From positions 620,001 through 684,000 of the forward strand of contig JAPXFQ010002662.1 in NCBI GenBank assembly GCA_028564705.1: DNA of 64,000 bases, in the 5' to 3' direction. A program made the translations under genes and the position numbers. Below the pieces are notes generated by a model. It was not told the DNA's origin. It did no database searches and saw only the letters and a list, made by a program, of their open reading frames with translations. The stretch comes from Apricaphanius iberus (lineage: Eukaryota; Chordata; Actinopteri; Cyprinodontiformes; Aphaniidae). This document shows positions 45,804 to 57,744 of the stretch, piece after piece (the stretch's first letter is position 1; every line of letters begins with the position of its first letter).

Positions 45804-46099
45804 TAACACCACAGCATGTTTTTGCTGCTGATGGGAGCAAAAAAAAGGGGCCACGTCTGTAATTTTGAAGTTTTTTGGCTTTAAAAGGTCATATGAACCA
45901 AAAAACTATCTTTTGCAAATGGCAAGGCAAGCTAAGGCAAGTTTATTTGTAGAGCACAATTCATACACAAGGCAATTCAAAGTACTTCACAGTTGCATAA
46001 ATTAAGAAAACAGATAAACAGGAAAAAAACAAAATCAACTTAAAAAATAATTCATTACAATAAAAAAGCAAGAATGCAGATAAAATACTTTCAATTGTC

Positions 46100-46357
46100 T
46101 TATGCACGGGTAAAAAGAACTGTTTTCAGCCTGGATTTAAACATTGTTAGAGTTGAGGCTTGTCTCACATCCTCATGAAGACTGTTCCAGATTTTAGCTG
46201 CCTGAAACCGAAATGCAGCCTCACCGTGTTTATTGTTGACTCTGGAAACCACCAGGAGACCCCTCCCTGAAGTTCTCAGGGCCCGAGATGGTTCATATGT
46301 CTTTAACATGTCAGAGATGTACTTTGGAGCCAAACCATAAAAAGACTTAAAGTACAC
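46100..46357 (-). pseudogene. L2-like LINE ORF2, C-terminal fragment
   Basis: The frame has the typical L2 ORF2 end: YGLAPKYISDMLKTYEPSR, ALRTSGRGLLVVSRVNNKHG, EAAFRFQAAKIWNSLHEDVR, then LTMFKSRLKTVLF. It is separated from the RT fragment upstream by a deletion and a change of frame. Confidence 0.85.
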
Positions 46358-46377
46358 AAGCAGCGCTGTATTAAATT

Positions 46378-46830
46378 CTATCTAGGCCCATGTTCACCTG
46401 CCGTCAGTGACACGTAGATCTGATTGTCATCTGTGTAGTTATGGTAAAACACATTATTGCTGTCAATTAGCTGACCCAATGGAAGCATGTACAAGTTGAA
46501 TAAAAGTGGTCCCAAGATTGACCCCTGGGGGACTCCACAGGTCATGGGAATTTTGTCTGAGACACAGTTGCCAATTTCGACAAAGTACGTCCGGTCCTCG
46601 AGATAGGACTTGAACCAGTTTAGAGCAGTACCAGAGATTCCCACCCAGTTTTCTAACCTGTGAAGTAAGATCCCATGGTTCACTGTGTTAAAGGCAGCGC
46701 TCAGGTCCAGCAGGACTAAAACGGAGACTTTGCCTGCGTTGGTGTTCATACGGATATCATTTGTCACCTTGATCAAAGCTGTATCAGTGCTGTGGTGAGG
46801 CCTAAAGCCTGACTGGAAGGTATCAAACAC
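46378..46830 (-). pseudogene. L2-like LINE reverse transcriptase fragment
   Basis: Carries the finger motif FQSGFRPHHSTDTALIKV, motif A (LLDLSAAFNTVNH), the segment LENWVGISGTALNWFKSYL, motif B (GVPQGSILGPLLFNLYM) and motif C as YTDD where the family has YADD. In intact elements this enzyme copies the LINE RNA at a nicked target. Here it lacks endonuclease, thumb and C-terminal parts and cannot work. The sequence is otherwise well preserved, so the copy is probably fairly young. Confidence 0.9.
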
Positions 46831-46885
46831 ATTGTTAGACAGGAGAAACTAAGTGAAGTAAGTGAGCTGTTGATATACAAATGCT

Positions 46886-47735
46886 GTTATGACCAGTAGG
46901 GGGAGTCAAAAGCACTATTTCACCGTCTGTAGGTACACTGCAGCTAACTGCAGCAAAACTATTTGGAAAGAAAGCAACAATAGCAGTAAATATGTTTTTT
47001 CATAACATCTGCAATACCAGCTGATGATCTCCTATGGCCACTATGTTTGTTTTGTTTTTACTCTACATATTCTGCACTCTATCCAGTCTGAGTTCTGTAC
47101 TCTGCCCTCTAGCGGAATTTTCCAATACTACATGTAGTCTATTCTATTCTATTTTGACTAGAATCAATCATTTTAATTATTTTCCTTGAATTTTGCCGTA
47201 CCTGTTTCTAGGCATGGAAAATCAACGTGAAGCAGTCCATATGACAGTAAAATTGGCTTTTTAAAAGCCAAGCATAGCGCATTAATTTTTTTTGTTATAC
47301 GATACTGTGGCTAAGAACAATCTTGTATGGAAAAAAACACCTAAAATACCTTCAAAGATATTTGTTTTTTTTAAAAACGTGATGCGATTTGCCATACCGC
47401 TCAGGCCTTCTAAAAAGTATTTATTTTAATTTCAAGTGTTGTTTAAGTCAGTCTGTATACAACCTAACATAAAATGTACCCAAGCAGAGCTGAGATCTGA
47501 ATGCCAAAAGTTCCACGAAACAGTTGATGGAAAACATTTCCGCTCCTGATGAAGCAGCAATGACTGCTACAGCCACTGCAGCCTTTTATTTTGCAATATT
47601 ACACCTTCTCACAAACACTGTGAAAAACGTGAGTAGAGATGTAACTGCAGTCGGTGAAGTTCAACCATTTATTTTGTTTCAGGTCTTTACATTAGTTACA
47701 ATTCATTGACTAATTCCCGTATCAGTGTATGATAC
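46886..47735. other. No gene or recognised repeat
   Basis: AT-rich unique-looking sequence, with a short ATTCTATTCTATTTT repeat at about 47139-47153. Confidence 0.5.
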
Positions 47736-47739
47736 ATTC

Positions 47740-47833
47740 GTGTGTGCGAAGCGGTGAATGTGACTCCAGTATAAAGTGCTTTGACTGGTCACCATGACGA
47801 GAAAAGCGCAATATAATTTCAGTCTATTTACAG
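47740..47833 (+). mobile_element. LINE 3'-tail fragment (AAAGCGCT type)
   Basis: GTGACTCCAGTATAAAGTGC, TTTGACTGGTCACCATGACG and AGAAAAGCGCAATATAATTT, then CAGTCTATTTAC. Same tail as 56580-56700 and the complement of 34157-34225. Confidence 0.6.
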
Positions 47834-48690
47834 TACTGTAAGACTCATTAAGGTATATGTACATGTTATTATTTAAGCATTGCTTTCTTATAAACTCTAA
47901 CTCAACAAAGTCTAACCGTGCCTTTTACAGAACACCAGGAGTACCTTGAATCATCACCATGACCCACCACTGCTCAATAAATAAACCAGAAAACTCCAAA
48001 GCTATGTTGTAGTTGTCAGACCTGGATTTGGAAAGGTTACTTGATCTTTACACAAAAGAAAAGTCTGTGAGCAAAATGAGTAATTTTACGAATGTGTCTG
48101 AGGAGCTAAAAAAAGGATGGTTAATACAGCTTTATACTGCAAATGTAAAAAAAATGATCTTACCATCTAGTCCCTGGAGACAAAGACAACAACAATAGGA
48201 GAGGAAGAAAATTCAATTACTGACAGACAGACCTTCTAAAAGACTCAAAGGATCCGCTCTCCTCCCTCATTTCTCTTTTTTTTTCTTGAGATGATGCACA
48301 CGCACACACACACGTCTGTCAATATTGGCACACATTGACCCTCCCAGGAGAAGCCATTTAGAGTGACATCTACTCTTAGTGTCTGTTATACACTTACACC
48401 TTCCTTTCTGCCCTCATACCCCATCTGTATTTCTGAAGGATCACACCTTCCCGGCCTCTGATCCGCTTTGTGATTGGACAACAACAGTGGTACCAAGACG
48501 AGGTCGGGCCAGGCCATGCTCAGTGCCACCAAAGCTCATACACCCATCACGTTTCTTACAGCATCCACACTCACACACACACTCACACACACACTGCAGG
48601 GCCATCTCCTCCAAACAAAACCTCTTCATCTACAGCACAATGGAGGCTCTCCTGAAAGCCTATCATTTTCACTGGCATAAGGTCGAACGG
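47834..48690. other. No gene; CA-rich patches
   Basis: CA runs at 48297-48313 and 48565-48595. Overlapping frames at 48379-48693 on both strands are translations of the CA repeat and flanks. Confidence 0.5.
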
Positions 48691-49000
48691 TGATGAAGAG
48701 AAGGAGGTGAAGGAGGAGGAGGGATGGAGGACAGCAGAACGGCGACGGTGTCGAAAATTGGATCAGAGCCGAGTGTTGTCATTTGGAGTTTTATCAGTGG
48801 AGCCCGACGGCCAAAAGGTCACCCGACATAATGGTTGATGAATTTTAAAAAAAACATGCTGAGCAGGATTTTGATTTGCAATTTTCAATTTAGCCAGACA
48901 GAGCCTTTCGTGGCAGCCCGCTGATAACCGTCTGCGGCCTGTCAGCGCTATCGCACCGCCTGTCACAAACATCAGGCAGCTGGTGCAACCAGAGGGGGAC
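48691..49000. promoter_or_regulatory. Complex block, conserved-element-like
   Basis: A purine tract (48695-48740) leads into non-repetitive, CpG-containing sequence. It has AAAAGGTCAC (nuclear-receptor half-site type, about 48814-48823) and GATTTGCAATTTTCAATTTA (about 48873-48892). No open frame is convincing. Could be a conserved non-coding element. Confidence 0.2.
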
Positions 49001-49174
49001 ACATGGAGAGATACAGACAGCCAGCGAGGGAGATAGAAGGGTGATAAGGAAACAATCAGGAAGCACAGAAATGTTTTGATACACAAAAATGTGTTTCAGA
49101 AAGTCCTCTTTACATTTAAGCATCTCCTTATCTGTAATTGTCTTTAAAAAACATACACATACACGTATTCAGGT

Positions 49175-49333
49175 ATTTCACCCTTTTTGTTTAAGTACAT
49201 ACAGTAATTCCATACATCGTGTGTTCATTCATTGTTTTGATGCTCTTAATTGAGAATCTACAATGTAGTCATGGAAATAAAAAAAATGCATTGAACGAGA
49301 AGGTGTGCCCAAACTTTTGGTCTGTACTGTATA
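49175..49333 (-). mobile_element. Tc1/mariner-like element end
   Basis: The right edge AACTTTTGGTCTGTACTGTAT and the preceding GAGAAGGTGTGCCC are the complement of the terminal repeat of a widespread fish Tc1-like family (TACAGTACC-AGTC-AAAGTTTGG-ACACACC type). The inner part TTGTAGATTCTC in complement also fits. The rest of the element is missing. Confidence 0.6.
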
Positions 49334-50875
49334 TGGCATCCCATTGTTAGTCGAGCTATTACTGATCTGTGTGCCCCCCTTCCAGAAGTGACGAAACTGG
49401 GGAAGCAGGAAAAACAACACCGGTATGACTACAACACTAGTCAGACGCAATCAAAATGTACTGTTGTCATCCTTTTTTTCCGCTCGTTGTGCATGACCTC
49501 TTTTTTTCTCAGTCTGCATTTGTTTCCTTTTTGTGTGACTTTATAGGCCAATGGGAAGCATGTTAAATTTGACAGGGGGCATGTCACCACCTACCATTGC
49601 AGAGTTGAATGCGGTTCATTCAATAATTTGATTGTCTTACTGATGTGTAAACTCAGTCCCATTCTGCTTAATGTATTTGCCAGATCATTGTCAAAGCTTG
49701 ATTTAGATGTGCATGTAAATGCACTGAGTAATGTAACTATCTTTTTTCCCCACAAATTAGTTATTACTTGTTGCATATTGAGATGAAAGAGCAATGACAC
49801 ACGATCTTAGAGTGCCAAATACACAAATGAAGTAATCACAAGATTAAAGTACTTTCGGTTAAACATGAAGCATTCGGCATGCTGACATGAGTGAAACTTC
49901 ATCAGGACAGAGAATCTTCATGGCATGGCAGGTGAAGTCAATGTTAGCTTCAATAAATTAATACCCATTCTGTTCTGTGAGGTTCAAAACCAGGTGTCTA
50001 ATCGGATTTCACTAAGGAACTCATATATTGGTTGATCGGATTCTATCTGAAACAATGCAATGTCCTCCAAATCCATCCAGGTTTATTAATTATCTCTAGA
50101 GGGTAGAAAGTTGGGCCATCTGCTAGCATGCATAAAGAGCAGTACAACAGACTATTTGACATCTAAAGCTAGCAACTATTTCCTGGCCAAAAACATAATA
50201 ATAGCGGCACTGTAAAAATACAATAAGAGTTACCTGCTGCAATTCCTTTCGCTATTTAACTGTAACGTTACTAAATGTCTGTCATATTGTGGAAAGTAAA
50301 TATATCATCTACAGACTTAATTAAATGTTGTGGTGTTGTTCATCAAGTGATACATACTGGTTTGGTAACAATTACCAGATGAAAGCTCTTGCAGATTTGA
50401 TTACAGTTTGCTCTTTAAAAATCAGTTTTCATGCAACTTAAAATGTTTTAAAAATATTAAAGGGAAACTACGCCAGAATTATTTACATACATTTTAAATG
50501 TATAATTCAATTCAGCAAAATCAAAATCAATATTTATTTTTCAACCACAAAGTGGAAAAGGAAAATTTTTGGACTTTTAACTCTTTACTCCTAATCCTAT
50601 GGGAACATCATGAGTCTTTTATGGAAAATAAAAGTAAATTACATTTTGGGACTTGTGCTCTTACATTCAGTGATTAAAATATGAATGTGACAGTTTTTAA
50701 AGGAAGATGGATTTACAAGCTATATCTTTTGTCTTTTTAATCTAGTTTATTTATTCTTTCCTCAAAACAGACTAATGCTGACTTGAAGAATGTGAAAGAA
50801 GTATAAATGTGATATTTGGTGGTGTAGCATTGTAATTAAATTGCATTTGGTGTTGCAGATTTGAGAGATTTGACC
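49334..50875. other. No gene or recognised repeat
   Basis: AT-rich unique-looking sequence without coding or RNA signal. Confidence 0.5.
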
Positions 50876-50879
50876 TGAA

Positions 50880-50995
50880 AGTTTGTTTGTTCAGTTTATT
50901 GAACAGGGATCATGAAAAGAGCATTAATAACCAGGGAAAAAATGCCTATGCTTTAAAAAATGATTTTAGCTCTCAGAACACAAAAACATACAGTA
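50880..50995 (-). mobile_element. LINE 3'-tail-like fragment
   Basis: TTGTTCAGTTTATTGAACAG followed by GGATCATG resembles the complement of a fish LINE tail ending CTGTTCAATAAA. Only the tail is visible. Confidence 0.35.
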
Positions 50996-52525
50996 TTACA
51001 CAATGAAAATTGAAAAAAGCCACGAGGAGCAGATATACTGTTACAATGATGAAAAAAGGCTGAATCATGTAAAATTTTCTTTTACATACTTCATACTTCA
51101 AAATATAAACATTTTATCTCCAAGTAACTCAGATCAATGTAAGCAAACAAAATGGGGGGGGCATTACCTTTAGTTAAAAAATTCAAGTGTTTTCTTCGTA
51201 TTTTTTTTTTTTCTGTGACCACTTCTTTTCTGATCAGGATATTCAGGTTATGCAAAACAAGGAAAAATTGGAAATACAATAGTAACTGATAAAAACAAAA
51301 CTAGGACTGAAGTGTGGAATGTATCAAAGCATTAAAGCCATTTGCCTAAAGATTATATGAAGAATAACTCCAGAATCCTTTTAAGTTTCAGTAGAAGTAA
51401 TTCCAGTTGTATCCCCTTTGCACCTGGAATGACAGGGACACTTTGTTGTGTTTGAAACCATTCAAAGTAAAAGTACTGCAGAGAATATGCATAAATATTA
51501 ATGGCGTTCAGAGCAAACAGTGTTACATTGCTCCTCCACATCACAGGCTATTCATCCCCTTAGATCACACCTGATGAGAGGATGAGAAGCACAGACCAGT
51601 GTAGACACAGAGAGGCTCTTGACAGCATTTCCAGACTGTGCTGAGTTCAGTTGAAACAGCTGTGTCTAATAAAGTGCCTCGTCTCAAAAAAAAAGGGGCA
51701 ATGGAGTACTTCGCGACAATCCCAGGCGGAGGAAGAGAGGGATGAACGTTGAAGAGATTTTGATGAAAGCCTAAATGACAGAGGCCAATTTCTCCAAACC
51801 AGCAGGAAAATATACAATATGTCTCCTGATTGGTGTATACTCACATTTAAAAGCTGACTGGTTAGCTTTAAGAGGCTACTACTGTCACTATTGAGATAAA
51901 TATATTGTTCACTACATTGTAAACCCCAATAAGTTGACTGAACTTACAACTTTTGTGGAACCTGATTACCTCAAAAAAAAAAAATTAATCATCTCTTTAA
52001 ATTATGCATTTTCTCAAAATATGTATTTACTGTTAATCTAAACATTTTAAATAATTTTTTATAATTCAGGTTAACTTAAAAATTACATACCTTTATTTCA
52101 ATATTCATAAGTTCTGTGTATTTATATATTTTGAGGCAACAAAATATGTGATGATAAATGACTTAAAAGACATTTCTCTACTTAAGTTTTTTAGATCATA
52201 CTACTCAAATAAACAATTATACTTCCATTCTTTTAACTTTTATTTTATTAAATTTCTGGACATGTAAAATGGTGTCACATACATTTCTTTTAAGAACCAC
52301 AAACATAGACAAGAGCACCATAAAATGAGTTAAGTAGATGCAGTGAAGTTAAGAACATTTACCTTTTTATAAAACATACATCAGTGTCAATGGTGTTTTT
52401 TCCAAAAAATCAACCAAAAAATGTAAACAAAAAGTTAAACAAATTGCTTTTTTTTAAAGAAACAAAAAAAGGAGGAAAAATAGACTATCAGGTAAACTTG
52501 CATCCCTCCAGATTCAGCCGTTAAC
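50996..52525. other. No gene or recognised repeat
   Basis: AT-rich, with poly-A runs (51976-51985, 52450). Confidence 0.5.
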
Positions 52526-52527
52526 TT

Positions 52528-52583
52528 AAAGTGCTTTACACAAAGTGCTTTACACAAAGTGCGTTACACAAAGTGCTTTAAAT
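52528..52583. repeat. Four tandem 14-bp units
   Basis: AAAGTGCTTTACAC repeated four times, the third and fourth units with one and two changes. Confidence 0.85.
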
Positions 52584-53185
52584 AAAGTCCTCAGTGTGCA
52601 TGTCCAAAGAGACAGTTTCATTATATAACTTCCATAACTGCTGTTTCAGTAACAAATTATTTATCAGATTATGTAGGCAGGGTTTCAGTGGTTGCTTATC
52701 TTGTGTGCTACATGCACACCAATGCTGACAGAAACAGAGAAAGCTGAAAAGCGTATATCGCACTTTGGAGGACCACAAGGTCAAAGAGATTTAAAGCCAT
52801 AAGTTATAGCCTATATGTTTTAAATACACTGCAAATAAGAAAACAAAAGTTGCAACCATGACTCCGGAGCTAATTAGTAACGATGCTAGCGCTAGGCTCT
52901 CTGTGTTAGCTTGCTACTAAACATGCTGCTTGCTTCAGGCAGTGCTGACTCAGTGACCTGAGCCAATGGTTCGAACTGATACGCAGTTTGGCCGCTGCCT
53001 CCTGGCCCTGCCCACTTTGGTAGAATTTTGCTAATTCTGCCTGGGGGCAGGACAATGATTTTTCATTGGGTTCAGTTACAGTACTCTTAGAGCAAATTTG
53101 ACAAGGATGACATGTAATCTATCAAAATATTTAGTTACATGCCATTTAGAGTGGTAGTTGAGGTCTTATGCCAGTCTACGACTCC
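52584..53185. other. No gene or recognised repeat
   Basis: Mixed sequence with an unnamed GC-rich stretch at about 52960-53055. Confidence 0.45.
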
Positions 53186-53189
53186 CATC

Positions 53190-53400
53190 CTTGAGGCCTG
53201 GTTTCTTGCAACCTTTAGATCTTGATCTGTTTCAACACACCCCACCCAAATAATCAGGTCATGTCCAGGACTCTGGGGCACTTGATTGCATACTGAGGAT
53301 GTGATTCAAAAATCTGATTCAACTGTGTTGGAGCTTGGATACATCTAAACATTGCAATATACTCTCCCTCAAGGATTAGAGTTTTAAACCCCTGGTCTAA
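53190..53400. repeat. Dispersed teleost repeat
   Basis: CTGTTTCAACACACC, AATAATCAGGTCATGTCCAG, GATTCAACTGTGTTGGAGC and CTCAAGGATTAGAG followed by ACCCCTGGTCTAAA fit a repeat common in fish genomes that ends in ACCCCTGGTCTAA. I cannot name its class with confidence. Confidence 0.4.
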
Positions 53401-54196
53401 ATCGGTTCTCACACTATGCATATTCAGCCGCCCTACACTGTTTTTTTCTGTCATGAAAAGAATCATGATGAAAAATGGGTTTGGAGCATGTGATTCACAG
53501 CTCCATGGGTTATTTAGTGCGTGTATGATCAAACACAGGCATGGACAAAAAATGCACATTGGGAACCGGCCTTAAAGGGGACGTTGTTTTTTTTAACCTG
53601 GACCTTATTTTTAGCAAATGTTATGTTCATTTACTCACCCAGACAAGTTTGGAGCTACTTGGAGTCCTTCGGGAGAGGTTTCGTTCATGATCAGCCTATA
53701 TCCATATAATGGGTTCATATAATATATTAATATAATCCATATAATATATTCAGCAATACAATAATAAAAGTGAAATAAACTAGCGGTAAGCAAAGGCTTT
53801 GTAAATTTGGAATTATGACAATTTTTAACTGTGAATTAGTGTCTGAAACAGAGTCAGGAGTCGGTACTGATTTATTTTGTCAATATTAAAAGCAATTATT
53901 TTTTAAAGAATGTATTATCTATAAAGAAAAAAAACAGGGACAACGCACAATAAACATTAACTTCAAGGGGAGAGATGCATTGTACCAGGTTATAGGTCAA
54001 ATGCTATTTTCCACCCGTAGTTCCTGAGTAGACTAGAAATACATTAAAACATAAACTATAAAAATACATAAAAATGTCATACAGGATAATGGCACTTACA
54101 CTGACAATGTGTGCGTTAACAGACAGGCAATAAAATTGCTTTCCATGACTAAATGACAGTGTAACCTGTTGAAGCAATATAAATTAAGCCTGAACG
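53401..54196. other. No gene; one small AT tandem duplication
   Basis: 53700-53750 has a repeated TATAATATATT / CCATATAAT phrase. Nothing coding. Confidence 0.5.
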
Positions 54197-54206
54197 TTTT
54201 ACCATT
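54197..54206. repeat. Target site duplication, left (TTTTACCATT)
   Basis: Repeated at 54535-54544 on the other side of the SINE. Confidence 0.7.
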
Positions 54207-54534
54207 AGGCTGCACGGTGGCGCAGTGGTTAGCACTGTTGCCTTGCAGCATGGAGTTTGCATGTTCTCCCCGTGCATGCGTGGGTTCCCTCCGGGTACTC
54301 AATTGCTCAAATACTTAATTGATCACTCTAAATTGTCCTTAGGTGTGGGTGTGTGCGTACATGGTTGTTTGTCCTGTCTGTCTCTATGTGTGGCCCTGTG
54401 ATGGACTGGCAACCTGTCCAGGGTGTTCCCCGCCTCTCGCCCGTTGACAGCTGGAGATAGGCACCAGCGCCTCCACGACCCCTAGAGGACTAAGCGGTTC
54501 AGAAAATGGATGGATGGATGGATTTTTTACCATT
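54207..54534 (+). mobile_element. SINE with ATGG-repeat tail
   Basis: Starts GGCTGCACGGTGGCGCAGTG, followed by GTTAGCACTG; GGCGCAGTGGTTAGC fits a pol III A box. Continues with TGGAGTTTGCATGTTCTCCC, ATGGACTGGCAACCTGTCC and GACAGCTGGAGATAGGCACC and ends in an ATGG repeat (54506-54531). This is a very common teleost retroposon. A segment that usually follows TTGCCTTGCAGCA and holds the B box is deleted in this copy. A 10-bp target duplication flanks it, which supports insertion by target-primed reverse transcription. Confidence 0.8.
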
Positions 54535-54544
54535 TAAAATATCT
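54535..54544. repeat. Target site duplication, right (TTTTACCATT)
   Basis: Matches 54197-54206. Confidence 0.7.
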
Positions 54545-54861
54545 TAATTGGTTAAGTCAAATGTGTTATCCATCTTAAATGCACTAAAGCTTTACAGAAT
54601 ATTATTTTTTAGTGTGGCAGGTGAAGCAAATGAAATTAGAGAAAATGGAGTAAGTGTGAAAGGGAGAGCAGAGTCTACTTAGGGACTATTTACAGAGGTA
54701 GCAGTTCCAAGTGTAGATTCTGATTAGTAAAGAAAAAAGTAGAGGTGACCGCATGCTGAGATACATCTACCTAATGAAGCAGTTAACCCTTATTTATACT
54801 GAACTGGACATTTTTTTAGACAAGGCTTCGCAGAGTAAGGTTACAATTACATGTTTTTAAT

Positions 54862-55241
54862 TGGCAATGATTTCACTTTTTTCAAACCAATGCAGTACCT
54901 ATACTTGGACCTGAGTAGTTGCAGATACAGTGTACCAATGGAGATTCTTCTACCACAGAAAAAAATGCAATGAATTGGAAGACAAGTTTTATTTTCTTAT
55001 CTGCTTGCTACAACAAATGATTGGGAATTAGATTCAAATAGAAACATTTAAATGTCCAAAAAACTAAAATTTCAAGTGAAAAATAAACACTTTCTGTGAA
55101 ATTATTGCAGAGTTCCCACTGTATCAGTTCATGGTATCAGTTAACTTTAACAGATACCATGATGATAGGATGATACCACTGATGAGTACATTACATGAAA
55201 ACATTATCTGCCCAGATACCAGTACTGGTATCAGTGCATCC
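54862..55241. mobile_element. hAT-like non-autonomous element, copy 2
   Basis: Diverged copy of 42000-42338. Shared phrases include ATTCTTCTACCACA, AATGCAAT, AAAACTAAAATTTCAAGT, GAAATTATTGCAGA and, at the right end, GATACCAG-N5-GGTATCAGTGCATCC. The left end is decayed and no target duplication is clear. Confidence 0.6.
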
Positions 55242-56578
55242 GCAATTTTATTAAAAATAGGTTTTGTTGTAAAGTGGTCCAGTCTGAGGTATAAAACTTC
55301 AGGGCTGATATTCAGTATGGGCAGAGAGCTAAAAGGATTGCGTGTGTCTTGCTCCGGTTTAACAGGCGCAAAGCTCTCTGCACCATGTTGTTATATATCA
55401 GGTACAGAATGTTTTTGCGACGCTGTGCAGTTTTTGGCGGCTTTAACAAGTGCAAACCATTGATAAATCAGGCCCTATGTGTCTCTGAGATTTTGTTGTA
55501 CAGTATGACGTAAAAATAAACAAAGATTTTGTTACAACTCACAATGTCTGACCTTTTAAACTGACACTAGCATGTATTTGGGCCTGTGGAATGAGTTGAT
55601 GATAAGATCCTAACTTGACTGTAAAAAAAACATTTACACAGATCTATTTGTGGTGATTTTTGCTATAATTGGTTTTATGCAATTGTTTGACTGTAGAGAA
55701 AATACAATTTCTATTTAATAATTACATATAATTTACAGTATTAGTTCTATTACTGTAGGCTACTAATACTACATGTTGCACCTATGACAAATCAGGACTG
55801 ATTTAAGTCTAAATGTGGACAAGTGACAACAAAATAAGCTCAACAGTCATACTTAAATTGGATTTCTTGATGTTCTCAAAAAGATTTTTCACAACAATTG
55901 TGGGAATCTGTTGGCTCCTCTATAACAGATGCTTCTTCATTAGCTCATGCAATAAGGGTTTAGTATGTTATTCACTTGTCACTATAGACATGGTATTTTT
56001 CTATTAGGTCAGCTATTTCTCTGTAAAAATAAAAGGATCAAGTTTATTATGTTAGCCTGACCTGTTCAGAACACATGCATGCATTCCTATCTCTCATTTT
56101 CAAATCTACTTAAAAAATGTCTACATATTAAAGGCCTTTAGACTGAAAAATGCATTTGTATTTTGTAGTAATGTCAAACAGATAACTGCAGAAACCAATA
56201 TCCTCTAAAAGTATACAACAAATAAATTTCTCTCTATATAGGGCACAGGTTTGGAGAGTTTTTATGGTGTAGTGTTATTTATTAATTTTTTGTCCAGCTA
56301 CTTCAACCTCATAAGCAATGAAAGTGTAAGGCCCTGATTTATCAAAGGTTTGCAATCATTAAAATGTGCGCAAACCTCACAGAGGGCACAAAAATATGCA
56401 GCAGCAGATTTTCTTAGCAGACGTAGAGAGGACTGTGTTTGATAAACCCACAGCTAGATATATGCCATCCATTTAGCGCTTTTGCCCTTGATGAATATAC
56501 AGTGTGGGCATTTTTTTCAGAAGACACAAAATATTCAGAGGTGAACATACAAATAATTAGGTGAGGGTACAATCTAGC
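55242..56578. other. No gene or recognised repeat
   Basis: AT-rich. 55240-55480 and 56330-56470 both contain GGCCCT(A/G)T-TTATCA-type phrases and may share an old repeat, not further resolved. Confidence 0.4.
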
Positions 56579-56579
56579 T

Positions 56580-56700
56580 TGCTATCACCAGTGTGTGAAT
56601 GTGTGCATGAATGGGTGAATGACTGCATGTAGTGTTAAATGCTTTGGAGTTCTCTGGACTTGATAAAGCAATACACAAGTACAGACTACTTACCAAATCT
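56580..56700 (+). mobile_element. LINE 3'-tail fragment (AAAGCGCT type)
   Basis: GTGTGTGAATGTGTGCATGA, ATGGGTGAATGACTGCATG, TAAATGCTTTGGAGTTC and TAAAGCAATACACAAGTACA. Same family as 47740-47833. Confidence 0.6.
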
Positions 56701-56889
56701 TAACTTTATGCCAACGTGGTTCAATCTAATTTTAATAATGTCAAATGTCCAAGAACATTCACTGACATTATAGCGTGTTATTAATTACCACTCTGATGCT
56801 CATAAATATGACAGTTATGTCGTCTCTTTTGCGTTTTTTGACCGATTTGCATGATACCTCTATAACCTGATTTTTTTATTTATTCCTTC
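56701..56889. other. No gene or recognised repeat
   Basis: Short AT-rich stretch between two LINE tails. Confidence 0.5.
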
Positions 56890-57735
56890 CAAGGCAAGGC
56901 AATTTTATTTTTATAGCGCACTTTCAACATAAGGTAATTTAAGCTGCTTTAGGTGATGCGCTGGTAAAGAAACCAAACATATAATAAAAGCATGAAAAGT
57001 AAAAACAGCAATTGTGTGGAAAAACAGAAAACATTGGAATCAATAAAAGAAAACATTTAACATTTGATTAAAAACAGCAATTTAGGAAAAGTATAAAATT
57101 TCATTAAACAATGAAAAAAACAATTTAGGACTAAATAGCAGCTCTAAACAGTAGAGTTTTAATGTTTGATTTAAAATAGCCTAACAATTCAGCAGATTTG
57201 CAGCTGTCTGGAAGTTTGTTCCAGATTTGAGGTGCATAGAAGCTGAAAGCTGCTCCTCCATGTTTGTTTTTACTTCTAGGGATGTTTAGTAAACTAAAGT
57301 TGGAGGACCTGAGTGGTCTGCTGGGTTGGTATAGGGACCACAGGTCTTTAACATACTTTGGTGCTACACCATTTAGTGATTTATAAACTAGTAGGAATAT
57401 TTTAAACTGTATTCTCTGAGCTATAAGGTCAATGTAAGGACTTCAAAACTGGGCTGATGTGCTCTACTTTCCTGGTTCTAGTGAGGACGCGCACAACAAC
57501 GTTCTGGATCAAATACAGCGGTCTAACTGACTTTTTAGGTAGACTAAAGATGAACGTATGGATGAGTTTTTCCAGGTCCTGTTGTGAGATTTGTGCTTTA
57601 ATCCTACAAATATTCTTCAAGTGATAGAAGGCTGACCTTTTATTGCCTTTATGTGACCCTGGAGGTTCAGAACTGAGTCCATTATTACACCTAAATTATG
57701 CAGCTGATCAGTATTTTCTAGTATTAACTGAAGCT
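56890..57735 (-). mobile_element. L2-like LINE, 5'-truncated
   Basis: Minus-strand 3' part of an L2 element. Its tail in complement is GGCAAGGCAATTTTA then TTATAGCGCAC (56892-56922). Coding similarity runs from about 57735 to 57120, and a long A-rich 3' UTR lies between. The RTE-type tail at 57745-58194 abuts its truncated 5' side. Confidence 0.75.
57120..57735 (-). pseudogene. L2-like LINE ORF2, C-terminal region
   Basis: From 57735 downward: QLHNLGVIMDS, SAFYHLKNICRIKAQISQQD, LEKLIHTFIFS, LPKKSVRPLYLIQN, RVLTRTRKVEHISPVLKSLH. After a frame change come KIFLLVYKSLNGVAPKYVKD, PSRPLRSSNFSLLNIPRSKN, KHGGAAFSFYAPQIWNKLP and SNIKTLLFRAAI. About ten residues (the family's SRLDYCNALLTG) are deleted after FIFS, and there is a frameshift near 57430. 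The catalytic RT motifs lie upstream and are absent. Confidence 0.8.
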
Positions 57736-57744
57736 GTTTGCTGA

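Larger units (their letters stand above)
45925..46885 (-). mobile_element. L2-like LINE, 5'-truncated and internally deleted
   Basis: Runs on the minus strand from inside the RT domain (about 46885) to a 3' tail. The tail's complement is GGCAAGGCAAG, TTTATTTGTAGAGCAC and AAGGCAATTCAAAGTACTTC (45925-45990). It contains the two ORF fragments listed separately. About 190 codons between the RT palm and the C-terminal domain are missing. Confidence 0.8.
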
